From: Ridgeia piscesae
Taxonomy: Eukaryota; Annelida; Polychaeta; Sabellida; Siboglinidae
Assembly (NCBI GenBank): GCA_025642075.2
Contig: JAODUO010000034.1
Location: 572,501 to 636,500 of the forward strand
DNA: 64,000 bases
Direction: 5' to 3'
Shown here: one piece after another, positions 17,338-32,334 of the stretch
Layout of the letters: each line of letters starts with the position of its first letter
Position numbering within the stretch: position 1 is the stretch's first letter
Made by a program: the position numbers and the translations under genes
The notes under the pieces: generated by a model
What the model saw: the letters and a program-made list of their open reading frames with translations, nothing else
What the model was told of the DNA's origin: nothing
The model's database searches: none

Positions 17338-17338
<1 letters not shown>

Positions 17339-17549
17339 CCAGTTGTCATTTCATTGAATTAATTTTTTTATTATTTGGTTTATAACAAATGACAAAGACA
17401 ACCAACACGGCCAGACAAACACTAAGCACTACGCAAGCACACAGGTGTGCACACAACAACGAAAACACGCAGACCCACGCGCGCACACCTGACATCTTCG
17501 GTCACTGTCAACATGCACGCACTCACAGAAACACATCGTTGATATGCAC

Positions 17550-17859
<310 letters not shown>

Positions 17860-17977
17860 CCTGGCGCTTATGTTAATATATTGTGTCGCCATCAAATGTA
17901 CTCCTTTGCACTACAACATTTGTCAACATTTCCTTCATAGCTGGTGCAATATACATCATTCCATCGTATGACTTTCC

Positions 17978-18027
17978 GCGATATAGCCGTGCCGACCCCC
18001 TAGCGATATATCCGTGCCGACCCCCTA
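17978..18027. repeat. 25-bp tandem duplication
   Basis: Two nearly identical copies of GCGATATAGCCGTGCCGACC followed by CCCTA, at 17978-18002 and 18003-18027, with one clear difference (TAG versus TAT). Confidence 0.88.
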
Positions 18028-18085
18028 GCGCGACTTGTCATTGATTCGCGTGATGTTCATGCCTCACTTGCCCCCGTCTCGTATG

Positions 18086-18111
18086 AGGTCACGGGGGTCA
18101 AACGTTATAAA
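18086..18111 (+). promoter_or_regulatory. Candidate TATA promoter with DR3-type half-sites
   Basis: AGGTCA (18086-18091) and GGGTCA (18095-18100) are direct repeats spaced by 3 bp, the arrangement bound by some nuclear receptor dimers. TATAAA follows at 18106-18111. A start near 18135-18140 would be expected. There is no transcript evidence, and the candidate exon at 18282 could belong to a different transcript. Confidence 0.3.
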
Positions 18112-18281
18112 CCCTCTTCTTGCACGTGCGTGTTAAACATATGATAAATTAGATTTATTTCCGTAAACGAATATTGCAAGTAGCACTAAATTAAGAAAAC
18201 CTGGTGAAGACAAACGTAAGTTGTTTATTCTAATTAATTACTGCAGCTATGTCTTCATGTTGGTCTTTTTCTTCGTCCCAG

Positions 18282-18445
18282 ATCCAGACCCGCCAGTCGA
18301 TATGAGCTCGATTGCCGAACTGGCTAGCTACGCTCGTGAAGCCGCTGTTGACTGTCCATGGTTGTCCTGCACACGACTGGACAAGACGATAGCCACAGAG
18401 CGTGTCTTGTGGGGCAGTAATGTATACACCCTGGGCCCGCGGTGA
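18282..18445 (+). CDS. Candidate terminal coding exon, unknown protein
   Basis: A strong acceptor (GGTCTTTTTCTTCGTCCCAG, ending at 18281) precedes a 53-codon open stretch ending at TGA 18443-18445. The exon would start with the last two bases of a split codon. The peptide contains SSIAELASYAREAAVDCPW and ends GSNVYTLGPR. GC-ending codons are common in it, unlike the surrounding AT-rich DNA. I recognise no domain. No upstream exon could be linked and no polyadenylation signal lies close behind the stop. It could equally be a chance frame in a CpG-rich patch (about 18260-18730). Confidence 0.35.
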
Positions 18446-19496
18446 TCTTTCGTGGTGTTCGACGGATAAAAACGACGCGCAATCATCGTAAATGTTGCGG
18501 TGAGTTATGAGCGTGAACTAGACGGGTGATTTGCGTTGTCGAGTCGGTTGGGGCCGATTTAGATCCTGTCTGTCTGTGGATACCCTGGACCGTCTGTCCA
18601 CACCCCACAGTTGTGGCCTTTGCAAAAACGCAAGCACATTGGCGACGTTATGACGTGTCTGCACGCATGAGTGCCGCCCGTCATGCATTCCAGCATGGTG
18701 AACAACGCCGGCATCAGAGTGGTGCAAATAACTGCATCGTCAGTAGCTCATTGATTACCAAGAGTAACTTAATTAGTGACATAATAACAACAGTAATATT
18801 CAACTTTCAAGTTGATTGGCTGTTGCGTGTGTAGTTCGTAAACGCATGTAGGCCTGTAGGACATACTATGGAAATGTTTAACGTCTTTACGTCTATCCAA
18901 ACAAAGGCTATTAAACAATAATGAATTCAGTGTGTTGTAACTATTTTGAAGTAGGTAAAATGGGGCTGCGCAATCGTTAGAGGTAAGACAGACCCCGAGT
19001 TACATACGCCGAATTAAAATTTATGAATAGCCCAACATATTGTACAAAATGGTACCGAGGTATAGCGAAGAGTCAGAAAGAAATCATGAAATCAATGTGT
19101 TTTTAAAATACATTTTGTTTTTCATCTAATGTCTTGCCAATATTTAAATTAATGTCACATTATATAAAGGTGCACATCAATTACATAATTTGTGACGTAA
19201 TAATAGTAAAATTAAACTTGCATAAAAATTATGAAGTGTTATAATACAACATATATATTATATATTCACCTCGCATAAAACAGGGAGACTATGACGTCTT
19301 ATCCACACATCATATCAAGAAACACATGTTTGGGAAACGACGTCTCCATTATAAATATGCGAGCGAGTCTGCATATCGTCATTACAACGAAATAGCAACA
19401 CATACGGTTGTTTGGGTACTCGTACTATTTGTCATATAGAATTAGTTTGGTTTGTCTAATTATTAGTGATAGTGCTCAAGAAACGTTTTATTTTTG
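18446..19496. other. Gene-free stretch, CpG-rich then AT-rich
   Basis: 18446-18730 continues the CpG-rich patch; frames there lack recognisable motifs. 18840-19490 is ordinary AT-rich sequence. Confidence 0.5.
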
Positions 19497-20304
<808 letters not shown>

Positions 20305-20350
20305 GTGCTCACCTCTGGCACTTCATTCACCCCACCTTCGTTCTCATTCT

Positions 20351-20510
20351 CTCTCCTCTCCTCTCCTCTCCTCTCCTCTCCTCTCCTCTCCTCTCCTCTC
20401 CTCTCCTCTCCTCTCCTCTCCTCTCCTCTCCTCTCCTCTCCTCTCCTCTCCTCTCCTCTCCTCTCCTCTCCTCTCCTCTCCTCTCCTCTCCTCTCCTCTC
20501 CTCTCCTCTC
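20351..20510. repeat. (CTCTC)n pentamer array
   Basis: 32 uninterrupted CTCTC units, a homopurine-homopyrimidine tract that could form triplex DNA. Confidence 0.97.
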
Positions 20511-20573
20511 CCCCTCCCCTTCCCCACCTCACTCTCCGGCTCTCTCTGTCTCAGTATCTCTCTTTCTTTTTTG

Positions 20574-20643
<70 letters not shown>

Positions 20644-20665
20644 GTCTTCTCTCTTCCCCCCCTCC
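20511..20665. repeat. (CT)n and pyrimidine-rich tract
   Basis: A C/T-rich stretch leads into a pure CT run at about 20575-20641, then more pyrimidine-rich sequence. Confidence 0.93.
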
Positions 20666-20699
20666 TCTCTCATTCCATATCTCTCTCACCCCTTCACCC

Positions 20700-21480
20700 C
20701 TCTCGTGTATGGGATAAAAGTCAAATTAATTAACCTCAATTACAATTAGTTGTCGTTGTTTCTTGGACAGATAGAACCACTCAGTTCGGAACCACGGTGG
20801 ACGTCCAAGCAGTCGACTTCCGGTCAACCCTGAAATGGAGCCACATATCTGAAACGGACCCTATTTCCACAGTTGTGGAATGATTACCTGTTATAACTGC
20901 GTAGATCGGTTTAATATAATCTGTACACTGTTCTCGTTGCATATAAAACACAGGCTAGTCAATATTAGCCACATGTATAAAGCATGAAGTGTTGAGAACA
21001 CAACCGTTTTCTTTGGTTTTCTGAACGCATGTTTAACAAGACATTGACTGGACGCTACTAACACAATCTAAGACAACTTACTACCAGGATTAATAACCTC
21101 TTTACCTACACAGTCAACAATAAACGACTTGGCTATGTATTATTAAATACTGTAATGTTATTACATATGTAGATATTGTTAGGCTTCAATGATATATACA
21201 CTCGATTCAGCATTCAATTTACCAAAGTATTTTTAACATTTATTTAAAAAAATATTATTGTTAATCATGTACGAATAACTTCTATTTGAATTGTAATTAA
21301 GCCTTTTAATTTATAATTGTTTAATTAAAATTGCACCATTTCATTAGTTGTTATATACTGTTGAGTACGATGCAGATAGAGAAACATGACATAACTAGAT
21401 AATAACATGTGAATTACCTTTCAACAATCATCAAGGAACTGGAAGCGATGGTCGACATCACGTGGGATGGACGAACATGT
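20700..21480. other. Gene-free stretch
   Basis: AT-rich unique DNA; nothing supported. Confidence 0.6.

Positions 21481-21481
<1 letters not shown>

Positions 21482-21560
<79 letters not shown>
21482..21560. repeat. (TA)n microsatellite
   Basis: About 38 TA units. Confidence 0.95.
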
Positions 21561-21566
<6 letters not shown>

Positions 21567-21587
21567 TTATATATATATTGTGTGTGT

Positions 21588-21649
21588 GTAGTGAGTGAGT
21601 GAGTGAGTGAGTGAGTGAGTGGGTGGGTGGGTGGGTGGGTGGGTGAGTG

Positions 21650-21727
<78 letters not shown>

Positions 21728-21741
21728 GAGAGAGAGAGAGA
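21588..21741. repeat. (GTGA)n-(GGGT)n-(GT)n-(GA)n compound array
   Basis: GTGA units (about 21590-21619), GGGT units (about 21619-21643), GT run (about 21657-21725), then a short GA run. Confidence 0.95.
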
Positions 21742-21775
21742 AAGAAAAATGTGTGTGTACACACGTGCAAGTATG

Positions 21776-21777
21776 TG

Positions 21778-21833
<56 letters not shown>

Positions 21834-21855
21834 TGGGTGCGTGCGTGCGTGCGTA
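21776..21855. repeat. (GTGC)n tetramer array
   Basis: About 19 GTGC units with one GTGG variant near 21834. Confidence 0.95.
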
Positions 21856-21945
21856 CAGTGGTGGGTGTGCGATTGTATTATGTGTCAGTGTTTATGGGCC
21901 TGTGTGTGCATGCATGCGTGAGTCTCGTGCGTATGAACGCGTATG

Positions 21946-22114
<169 letters not shown>

Positions 22115-22849
22115 GGATTGATGGAGAAATAAGCAACGAGATGTTCGACAGTAATATATTGAAATTCACATTTATTTTAATTATTTATTGAAATCATACT
22201 TCCGAAACTAATGAAGCCAGGAGCCCAGGACGCCGATGGCTTTACTCTCGTAATTGACTGCGACAGAACTGTACAGGAAAAAGTGTCACTACAAGAAGTG
22301 AAAAGAGACGTGTTCACGAACTGATAGAATATTTGTATGGAGTCCCAAAGAAAGCAGCAACTCTATGTTACATAGAGATTTCAATGGAGTGAGGTGAATT
22401 GTCAGGTCCATTCAAATATACACCCAACACAAAATATAACAATGAAATTTAGGAAAAGAAATAATTTCAGAATTGCAACAACAGAACGAAGAACAAGTAT
22501 CGGACTGACAAGTCCTCGTGCCCAAAATTGGGAGAGCAGTAATTTGTAACGGGCCGTCTGCCGTCTAGAACGTGGGAAAGTTAAACATCAAAGGATAGTG
22601 CGGTTAACTCTGCCCGCAACGGTATTATTGCCAATCAATTTGGTTTACCATTTGAAAGTGTTGCGGGTAGAATCCTTCAAATTGCGAACATTGTTCCGAA
22701 CTAAATAACGTAAATAAACCAAACTTGACAGACAGTAAACTTTGAGTATGCGTGTTATGGTCATAAGAACGTAATATTCATTTTAATAAAGAAAATCTTA
22801 GGAACTGGCGCCCCCGTTTTATGGGCCAGTATAACACTTTGTATTATCC
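22115..22849. other. Gene-free stretch with one short open frame
   Basis: ATG at 22211 opens a 37-codon frame ending at TGA 22322-22324, with a charged peptide (LVIDCDRTVQEKVSLQEVKR). No domain, no splice evidence and no homology can be asserted. The remainder shows nothing supported. Confidence 0.35.
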
Positions 22850-23130
22850 CGGATATTTCTCCCACGTACCCCCTCCCATACCCCTTCATCTACCCCCTCC
22901 CCTACCCCATCCCTACCCCTCCCTACCACCCCTACCCCCTCTCCTACCACCTCTACTACCCCCTCCCATACCCTTTCCCTGCCCTCCCCCTACCCTCCCC
23001 CTGCCCCTCCCTTACCCCTACCTTCTCTCCTACCATCTCTCCTACCCCCCTACTCCCTCGCCTACCCCGTCCCCTATCCCCTCCCTTACCACCTCCCCTA
23101 ACCACTCCTCATACAATTTCCCCTACCCCT
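22850..23130. repeat. C-rich CCCCTACC-type tract, quadruplex-prone on the minus strand
   Basis: About 270 bp of irregular CCCC(T)(A) units. The minus strand carries many GGG/GGGG runs with short spacers, which meets the simple G-quadruplex pattern several times. The Pro/Leu/Tyr-rich frame across it (22821-23246) is a composition effect. Confidence 0.85.
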
Positions 23131-23229
23131 CTTTTCAAAGCTATTATAGGTTTATCACAGAGGCAGAATTTGTGTATATGAAAAGTCATTTTCTGATCGG
23201 TCCGCTTTTAACAATTTTGCCTATAGGAG

Positions 23230-23440
23230 TGTCATACTCCAGGTAACTGTTAAATAACCCTCCAGTTAATTGTGATATGACCCCGGTTAACCACGACACG
23301 ACTCGTGTTAACAACCACACAACTCCACATAACCGTCACACTAGTCGTATTAACCGTTAGACTCGAATAAACTGCCCCCGACTCGAGTCAACCGTCACAT
23401 GACTCGCGTTAACCGCCACACGATGACGTTAATGGCAGCT
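23230..23440. repeat. Degenerate minisatellite of about 21 bp (GTTAAC-containing)
   Basis: Diverged units of the form CCGTCACATGACTCGCGTTAA recur about eight to nine times, several ending in TTAAC. Units differ by substitutions and by one longer copy near 23356-23392. Confidence 0.75.
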
Positions 23441-23609
23441 ACTCCTGCTGTTCCACACACAAACCAAAGACCCCGTCATTGTGACTACTTCTACACATTA
23501 TGCAGAATTTAAACTAGTTTACCCGTCGTGCACATTTTCGTATCCTGTTAAGCAAGCTTCTACAGACGTCAATTGATTACGTCATCATACATACGTAACA
23601 ACTTGTAGT

Positions 23610-23800
23610 TTCTCTCGTGTCTGTTAGTAAGTAAGTAAACTTTATTTGGAACAACATAAACAATCAGAAGAATTTATTTCATCGGTCGATCAGCCATCAA
23701 TAAATCACTGGATAAGTAAACTAACACAAGAGAAATTGTGGACATGAAATGTAGAAACATTTACCAACCAAGACTTGGGACACTACTGGCAGTCACCTGT
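23610..23800 (-). mobile_element. Possible LINE 3' tail
   Basis: On the minus strand the sequence ends CCAAATAAAGTTTACTTACT followed by TACT units. A polyadenylation-like AATAAAG followed by a short tandem tail is how many CR1/L2-type LINE copies end. No reverse-transcriptase coding remnant is readable upstream and no target duplication was found. Confidence 0.3.
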
Positions 23801-23809
23801 TTGTGATGA

Positions 23810-25180
23810 CGTCATCCGACCGTGACGTCATACGTACGACAACGCCCGTGTGACGAAAGTTTACGCGCTGCTAATGCTAATGTTTACATAATTATGTTTA
23901 GAAGAAAAAATGTGTTCAACATAAATTATATATCGTGAAGTAAAGTTATGCCGTTAGATGTTACGACACCGACAACGGGTTATATGATACACCAATCCTA
24001 TGACACTTCGATATCTAATTACTGTCGAGTTGTCAATGTTGGAATATTATTATTTTCCTCGCAGTCGGCTTGCACCTCGGCCGCCAATCTTTCGGGGGTT
24101 AACCTACAGCCAGGCGGAGGGTGGACGTAACGCCTTTATTGTTTTCAAAATAGAACGTATTTGTCACGATTCTCGTCGATTATTGGATAAATCTGGTCGG
24201 AATGTAAAACGTGAAAGACTGCTTCGGCGTCGTGGACCTTGCAACACGAAGAAAACACTGACATAATATCTTTATATCTGCCATCGTGTCAAAGAATATC
24301 TTTGGACAGTTTTACACTATTATGACTATGGGATATCGGTGAACGACTCATTGCCTCAGATCCTCGTCTTTTTAACATGGAACGAGGAACTGCGAGTGCG
24401 TTGTGGTGTTTATGGGACGATAACTTTGTGTTTTCTAACATTTGATAACTACTGCTATCACAACTGTTTACTAGTAAGGCACCCTTGACAACGGGCGGGC
24501 ATTTTTGTTTGTAGTATACATTACCGTGGGTAGAGATCTCACGAGGCATCGTGTTGTCGCGTATCCTACTTCCTGACATGGCATAGGCCATGGATGTCTG
24601 TCTCTTGGAGCCCGAATAGTTATACCTCGACATAGTAAGTACACGCTACCCATGGGGCCAGTGCTGCACGGTGCGTGCAATGCACACGATGTATTGTTTC
24701 GTCGACACGAGATAATAATTGATTACCGACGTCTCACCAGGCGCCACGTGACAATGGTGGCTTGTCAATCAGCGCGAGTGCACTGGCAAAGACGTTTAAA
24801 AGAAGTGTTACTCGAGTTGCCGATGCACAATATGCTGCAGCGTGCTGACGTCCACATCGGAAATCAAATCTGAATATTTCCAAGTAGAACAGCCGGAATA
24901 CGCTCGCGAACGGTCGAGGACGGCGTAAAAAAATGCGGACTCTGGTGATGTTTACTTTCAAAACAACGCCGTACAATGTACCATTGTCGGGGCGATAGCA
25001 TCTGACAGCGCTGATTGGACGAGTGTCGTTGTATTAGAGAGAAATAGTCAAAAATGAGACAGTCAATTAGGAAAACCAATCAAACGCGTGACACCAGTCA
25101 CCGCTGCATACTGCGCGTAATGACAGGGGCCACACCTCCGGATACCCCGGTAGCCTAATTGCAATTCGTCACCCCAGTGA
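23810..25180. other. CpG-enriched gene-free stretch
   Basis: Several CpG-rich patches. CCAAT-type elements occur near 25014 (GATTGG) and 25076 (CCAAT). The open frames at 24000-24266 and 24289-24633 lack recognisable domains. Confidence 0.4.
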
Positions 25181-25967
25181 AAGCGTGGTTATTCCTAGAA
25201 ATGCCACATTTACACCGGCCTTTCCTTCAAAAACTGACATAGCCATTGTAAGCGGCTCTATAAATAGACTTAGTATATTAGTATTTTTTCTATTTCGAAA
25301 ATGACGTATTTTGTATACGTCGCATGCTAGTTCATCGGTTCTGGTTAATACGAGAAACGGGAGAAGAGCAGTTCATTACGTCGATCACACCGGAGAGCAG
25401 GAGTTCATTATGGTAAACGCATGTGTGAAAGGGTAGGTTTTTACGCCTAGTCGTTAGAAGTAGACATCCGGACCAAATTTCACACCGGAAACAGGGCAAC
25501 GGGTACATTTTTACGGGAGTCATTTACAATACTGCACCAGAATCTAATGAGACGGTTTGCACTGCGTTAATTCTCACTGATCGTGCTGGGGAGATGCACA
25601 AACGGTAAAACCACCGTACCAGACGGAGAGAGGTGACCAAAACCACAAATGTGTGGTTGACGATTGAGTCAAGATGCTAGCTGCGGACTGATGCATGTGG
25701 TTTGCGTGGCATTAAGTTGTGCAAATAATAAACGTGGTCCATATTCGTTTTCTCAATACGATCTCCCAATTACATTATGTTCACGCATCTTAATTTAATT
25801 ACAAGAAAGGTATTATAATTATTGTGATATCAGATATAAGCGATTCACTTGTTAGGGTAAATGTCTTCGTGAAAGAACGACGACTAACTTTGTATTATTG
25901 TTACTGATTTAGTGACCCTTTATCACATACCAGCACTATTTATTTCTAACACTATCCTATACGGCGG

Positions 25968-26060
25968 CCTGGTTGAAATAGTTAAACGTTTACGCTGACC
26001 TTGTTGAATTAGTTAAACGTTTACGCTAACCTTGTTGAATTAGTTAAACGCTTACACTGG
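25968..26060. repeat. 31-bp tandem repeat, three copies
   Basis: Three adjacent 31-bp units (starting 25968, 25999 and 26030) share TTGAATTAGTTAAACGTTTA with a few substitutions. Confidence 0.9.
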
Positions 26061-26884
26061 TTCCTTGATTCCCTGTTTGTGTCATCATAATTGTTTAAAA
26101 AAACGAAGTACATCTTTGGTAAATAATTAAAACATATGCAATATAACCCGATTTCAATCAGTTATATGAATTAACGCATCGCTATATCCTGTGCTGAATA
26201 ATTCTCCATACCCATATTTTAGTCAATAATTACGGGTGGCTGACCCACCCCCCATTCGATTGAACAGACGTAGAAGGTGTGAAGTGTTGGGCCCTTTGAG
26301 CAGCTTTAAGCTTTGTACGCCATGCTCTATCTGATTTGACCTTTTAAGTTTGTTTACTGGAAATTAACAGGATCATAGCATACTTTAATAGATCCCAATT
26401 AAAAACCAAAATATTAATGTTCAGATCGAGTTGAAATTATTTGTATTATGTAATTAATTTGGTCCACATAAAATTACCCCTAAGCGGCAGGGGTGACATA
26501 CAAATGTTAGAGTTACGACTTTTTATAAACAAAAAAAACAACTATTGTCCTCCTAAATAGGTATTCAATGTTCAGAAATGTAATGTATATTTCCAGAATA
26601 TACGGTGTGTTTTGTCTTGTACAATACAAGATAATATACATAATATTGAAGTTACCATTGAAACGTTTCAACCTAACGATTCAAAGTATGAAAATTGCAA
26701 ATACAATTAATAAAAATTGCCTGGACTAGTTTCATTATACATAGTATAATTAAAGTCAATCAAAATAGTGATCATATTATTAGTACGTCGTACATGAGTT
26801 AACCATATTTGGTTTGACATTAACACTTTCGAATGACAATGAAAACCAGAAAATATGTCATAACATTCGTCTTAAATATCTATT

Positions 26885-27020
26885 CAGTGTTATTAACTTC
26901 ACCGGAGTTCGTCATGCTAATTATCTTGAAATATTATGTTACTAAATTCATCAGAGTTCGTCATACTATAAATATATTTTGATATACTATGTTAGGAACT
27001 TCACCAGAGTTCGACTCGCG
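26885..27020. repeat. Degenerate tandem repeat of about 55 bp
   Basis: Three diverged copies share TTCACC(G/A)GAGTTCG and a following TTGAAATATTATGTTA-like segment. Confidence 0.65.
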
Positions 27021-27137
27021 GTATTTCCTATTCATTGTCGAATTGTTTACAGTAATGGTAAGTTAATAATTAAATAATTGGTAATAAAGGTTGAGTAAAA
27101 AGGAGATGAAGCATTTCCAAAATTTATGTGACATAAC

Positions 27138-27145
27138 AACAGTAA
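27138..27145. repeat. Target-site duplication (left) of hAT element
   Basis: AACAGTAA, identical to 27822-27829. Eight base pairs is the size produced by hAT transposases. Confidence 0.9.
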
Positions 27146-27821
27146 GAGAGCCGTAATGTAACTAAGTACATTTACTTCGTTACTTTACTTAAGTAGAAAA
27201 GTTTACTTTTCTTGAGTAACGAAGTACATTATTTTGGAAGTACTTTTACTTGTAACGAAGTACAAATATGTGTACTTTTTCTAAATGTAGTGAAGTACTC
27301 ATACTTTCTTTATTAAATTGGCAAATGTCCTAACGTCGGACGCAAGGCAATGTTTGCAGTTAGCATAGGTTTATTTACAAATATCAGCCGGAATGTACAA
27401 CAAGCAGACATGTTAAGTGTCCTGGACTGGCCGGATTTCTACATCAGTTGAACAAACGATTTGCTTTGTCACCCGATGAAGCCAGTGAGATAATGCAATC
27501 TGGGGTCTGACGCTGGAGCTGCTGAGTGTGAACTGGGTGTCACAACTGCAGTGCAAGACTTCCTGACTGGGCCTGTAGACAACAATGCTCATAAGTGGCA
27601 TTGGCCCTGAGGTTATTTAAAAACAGCTGCCTTACTTGTCTTCTTGTGTCCATTGAGAGCCAGTTTAAGGAGAAAAGTACTTTTGTCTTTACTTCAAGTA
27701 CTTGTTTTTACTTTTACAAGTAATTGTTCTAGAAGTATATTTATTTTTATTTGATTAGCTTTTTCTAGGGTTACTTTTACTTTTACTCAAGAACAAAATA
27801 AATGTACTTGTTACAGCTCTG
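27146..27821. mobile_element. Non-autonomous hAT element (Tol2-like MITE), 676 bp
   Basis: A perfect 8-bp duplication (AACAGTAA) flanks it. The left end reads GAGAGCCGTAATGTAACTAA. The right end, reversed, reads CAGAGCTGTAACAAGTACAT, so the inverted ends agree apart from a small indel and the first base. Subterminal DNA is full of ACTTTTACTT/AAGTAC-type motifs on both sides, a hallmark of Tol2-like hAT elements. The internal roughly 350 bp holds no transposase frame; the only open frame (27413-27601, minus) is short and unrecognised. It is therefore an internally deleted or MITE copy that would have needed a transposase supplied elsewhere. Confidence 0.88.
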
Positions 27822-27829
27822 AACAGTAA
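27822..27829. repeat. Target-site duplication (right) of hAT element
   Basis: AACAGTAA, a perfect match to 27138-27145. Confidence 0.9.
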
Positions 27830-30137
<2,308 letters not shown>

Positions 30138-30214
<77 letters not shown>

Positions 30215-30255
30215 ACTATTTCATTAATTCAATCAATCAATCAATCAATCAATAT
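30138..30255. repeat. (TA)n and (AATC)n arrays
   Basis: TA run at 30138-30209, then about six AATC units at about 30229-30252. Confidence 0.94.
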
Positions 30256-30419
30256 AAATTACATGGACACACCGCCATTGTGATCGCAAACCCGACATCA
30301 TCAATGCTTGTTCTTCGTCATGTTCTTGTCGTCAAAGTGGGAATATTACTCCAGTTTGCGGTACCGAATTGTTCTGATGCTGTAACCACAACAACTCTCA
30401 TGCACGATGCACCGTGTAA

Positions 30420-30745
30420 AGGTAAGTTAGGATATATCGCAGTGTCCACGTCTTTAACACTGCTCAAAGTGCTTTACACTTTACTCCCTGGTAGATATAT
30501 TCGACAACCTGACAACATCCAGCCATGCTGCAATTAATGCGGTTTGTACACAAATACCCACCGTTGTCTACAGACAGATACGCATTCATACAGCTTCATG
30601 AACTGGGGCAATGTCGAGCGAACGATCTTGCCAAATGTTCGAGATGGCACCACAGAATTCGAACCCGGATTCTCTTGATTGTTAAGTAAGTCAAGTTATC
30701 TTGACTGAGAGTCCTACGCGCTAGTCACTGGGCCTCTGCGCCCGA
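30420..30745 (-). mobile_element. tRNA-derived SINE, about 320 bp
   Basis: Read on the minus strand, the head starts GGGCGCAGAGGCCCAGTGAC at about 30743. It carries an A-box-like segment (GGCCCAGTGACTAGCGCG, about 30716-30733) and a B-box (GGGTTCGAATTC, about 30655-30666), in the order and spacing expected of an internal RNA polymerase III promoter. The stretch between the boxes carries a duplicated TCAAGA segment, so it is longer than in a tRNA. The 3' part contains GTGTAAAGCACTTTGAGCAG, like tails shared between SINEs and their partner LINEs. The exact 3' end and a target duplication were not found. A functional tRNA gene is unlikely, because no acceptor stem closes after the B-box. Confidence 0.65.
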
Positions 30746-30749
30746 ACAC

Positions 30750-32230
30750 TTCTTGGAAGAGTACCTTTGAAACAAAGGAAAGACGAGAAATCAATAGATG
30801 AACTGGTGTATTCATAATTATATAAACAAACCAAGGGCGTTCCACAAGGCGCCGTGGAGTGGTGGTCAACGAAGCTCTGGTCACTTATTGGTGATAGATC
30901 GGTGGCGTTTCTCAACATGTCAGTCGTCGGTAATTGTAAGATTTTACTAGAATCACCTACTTTTAAAGTACCCGGGTAAACAACACGAATCATGCTGTTG
31001 ATTAAAGGTGGAAATGGTTATGTTATAGTTAAGACGCGATTATATTTTGCTTACGTTTAAGCAGACGTATTTCTTTGATTACGTCAAACAAAACACGTGT
31101 TGAATTTCTTCAAATAACGCTTTACGTGGACCACTGATTGTAAATGGATGTAGCATTGGTAAATCATACCAGAGGCAAGGAAAGCAGCACACCTGGTTAC
31201 CTAACCTATCTAGATACTGAGTCCTGAATTTGACAAAGGGTTATCAAGCACTGGAAGAAAACTGAGGTATTTATGGCTCTGTCTAGAACACAACATTACA
31301 CATTTGCACTGTACAATTTATGACTGAGATACAGTCATCTCCAAGGGCACACATCGTGTTTTGGGTCATCTTAATAGCTAACAGCTAACTATAATTTTGA
31401 GACACACTACGTGTTCATGTGGCGACCGTGTATTTGTACTGACCAAGATGCTTTTGCAAGCCACCGGTCAGCGGGTGGGTTATTTAGCTTCATGTGTTTG
31501 CAACTGTGTGCAGTCAAGTCAGACTTGGTCGAGTCGTTGTAGTACTGGATGTCTTCTATTGCGTCTGACAGTGGGGAAATATTAACTCGTGCAACAGTGT
31601 TAGTTGTGCATGATTTTGAGGGCTGTGCTATTTCGATGTCGTGTGTGGCACCTGACGGTCTAGGAGAGGTTTCCGACAGGCAAGTATAACTTTCACGGTT
31701 TGCACCCTGCGTGCCAAATATGCAGTTAATATAACCAAACCAGGAGAGCACACACGTTGGTGACTGACACTATCATTGTGCAGATACTGGGCGAGTAGAC
31801 GTGGAGCATTCTGTTGTGGGCGTGTCCACATTGCGAACGTTTACTGACGATTTGGGGACAGTCGCTCCAACAAAATGTAGTTTATATCCACACTGCTTGG
31901 AGACACGTTCCAGGGAATGTGGACACGTCGTCGATTCACTGACTTGTTCAACATCCACAATAATAGGTCGTATAATGAGAACACAAATGTTAGAATAAAA
32001 TGAATTAGTAACAATATGAATGGTTGAAGGAACTTCAAACGAACGCGTTGCTTGGAATGGCACACATGTGACAGTCACGCACTTAGAAGGAGACAAAGAA
32101 GACGATAAATGTTATTAAATGAACACATATTTATTTGGATATATGTTTAAGAATGACGTTACCATAACTGCAACAGGTAAACAACCAACTAATGCTGTCA
32201 CGATGGACAACGCTGAACAACCCGACACGT
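30750..32230. other. Gene-free stretch
   Basis: Overlapping frames at 31397-32096 on both strands look peptide-like but no domain is recognisable and splice signals are weak. Nothing supported. Confidence 0.45.
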
Positions 32231-32236
32231 CACGAG

Positions 32237-32297
32237 ATAACGTCATGCCGTAACGTCATGCCGTAATGTTATGCCGTGACGTCATGCCGTAACGATA
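32237..32297. repeat. 13-bp tandem repeat with CRE-like sites
   Basis: About four units of TAACGTCATGCCG with substitutions. One copy contains the palindrome TGACGTCA (about 32277-32284), the consensus CREB/ATF site. Confidence 0.85.
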
Positions 32298-32334
32298 GTG
32301 ACTCGGTCTCACCAGTTTTCTCATTAAATGTTAC

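Larger units (their letters stand above)
25180..27137. other. Mostly unique AT-rich DNA with two minisatellites
   Basis: No gene recognised. Contains the 31-bp and about 55-bp tandem repeats listed separately. Confidence 0.5.

Noticed and set aside
30640..30745. Functional tRNA gene on the minus strand
   Set aside because: Spacing between the boxes is too long and no acceptor stem closes; fits a SINE head better.
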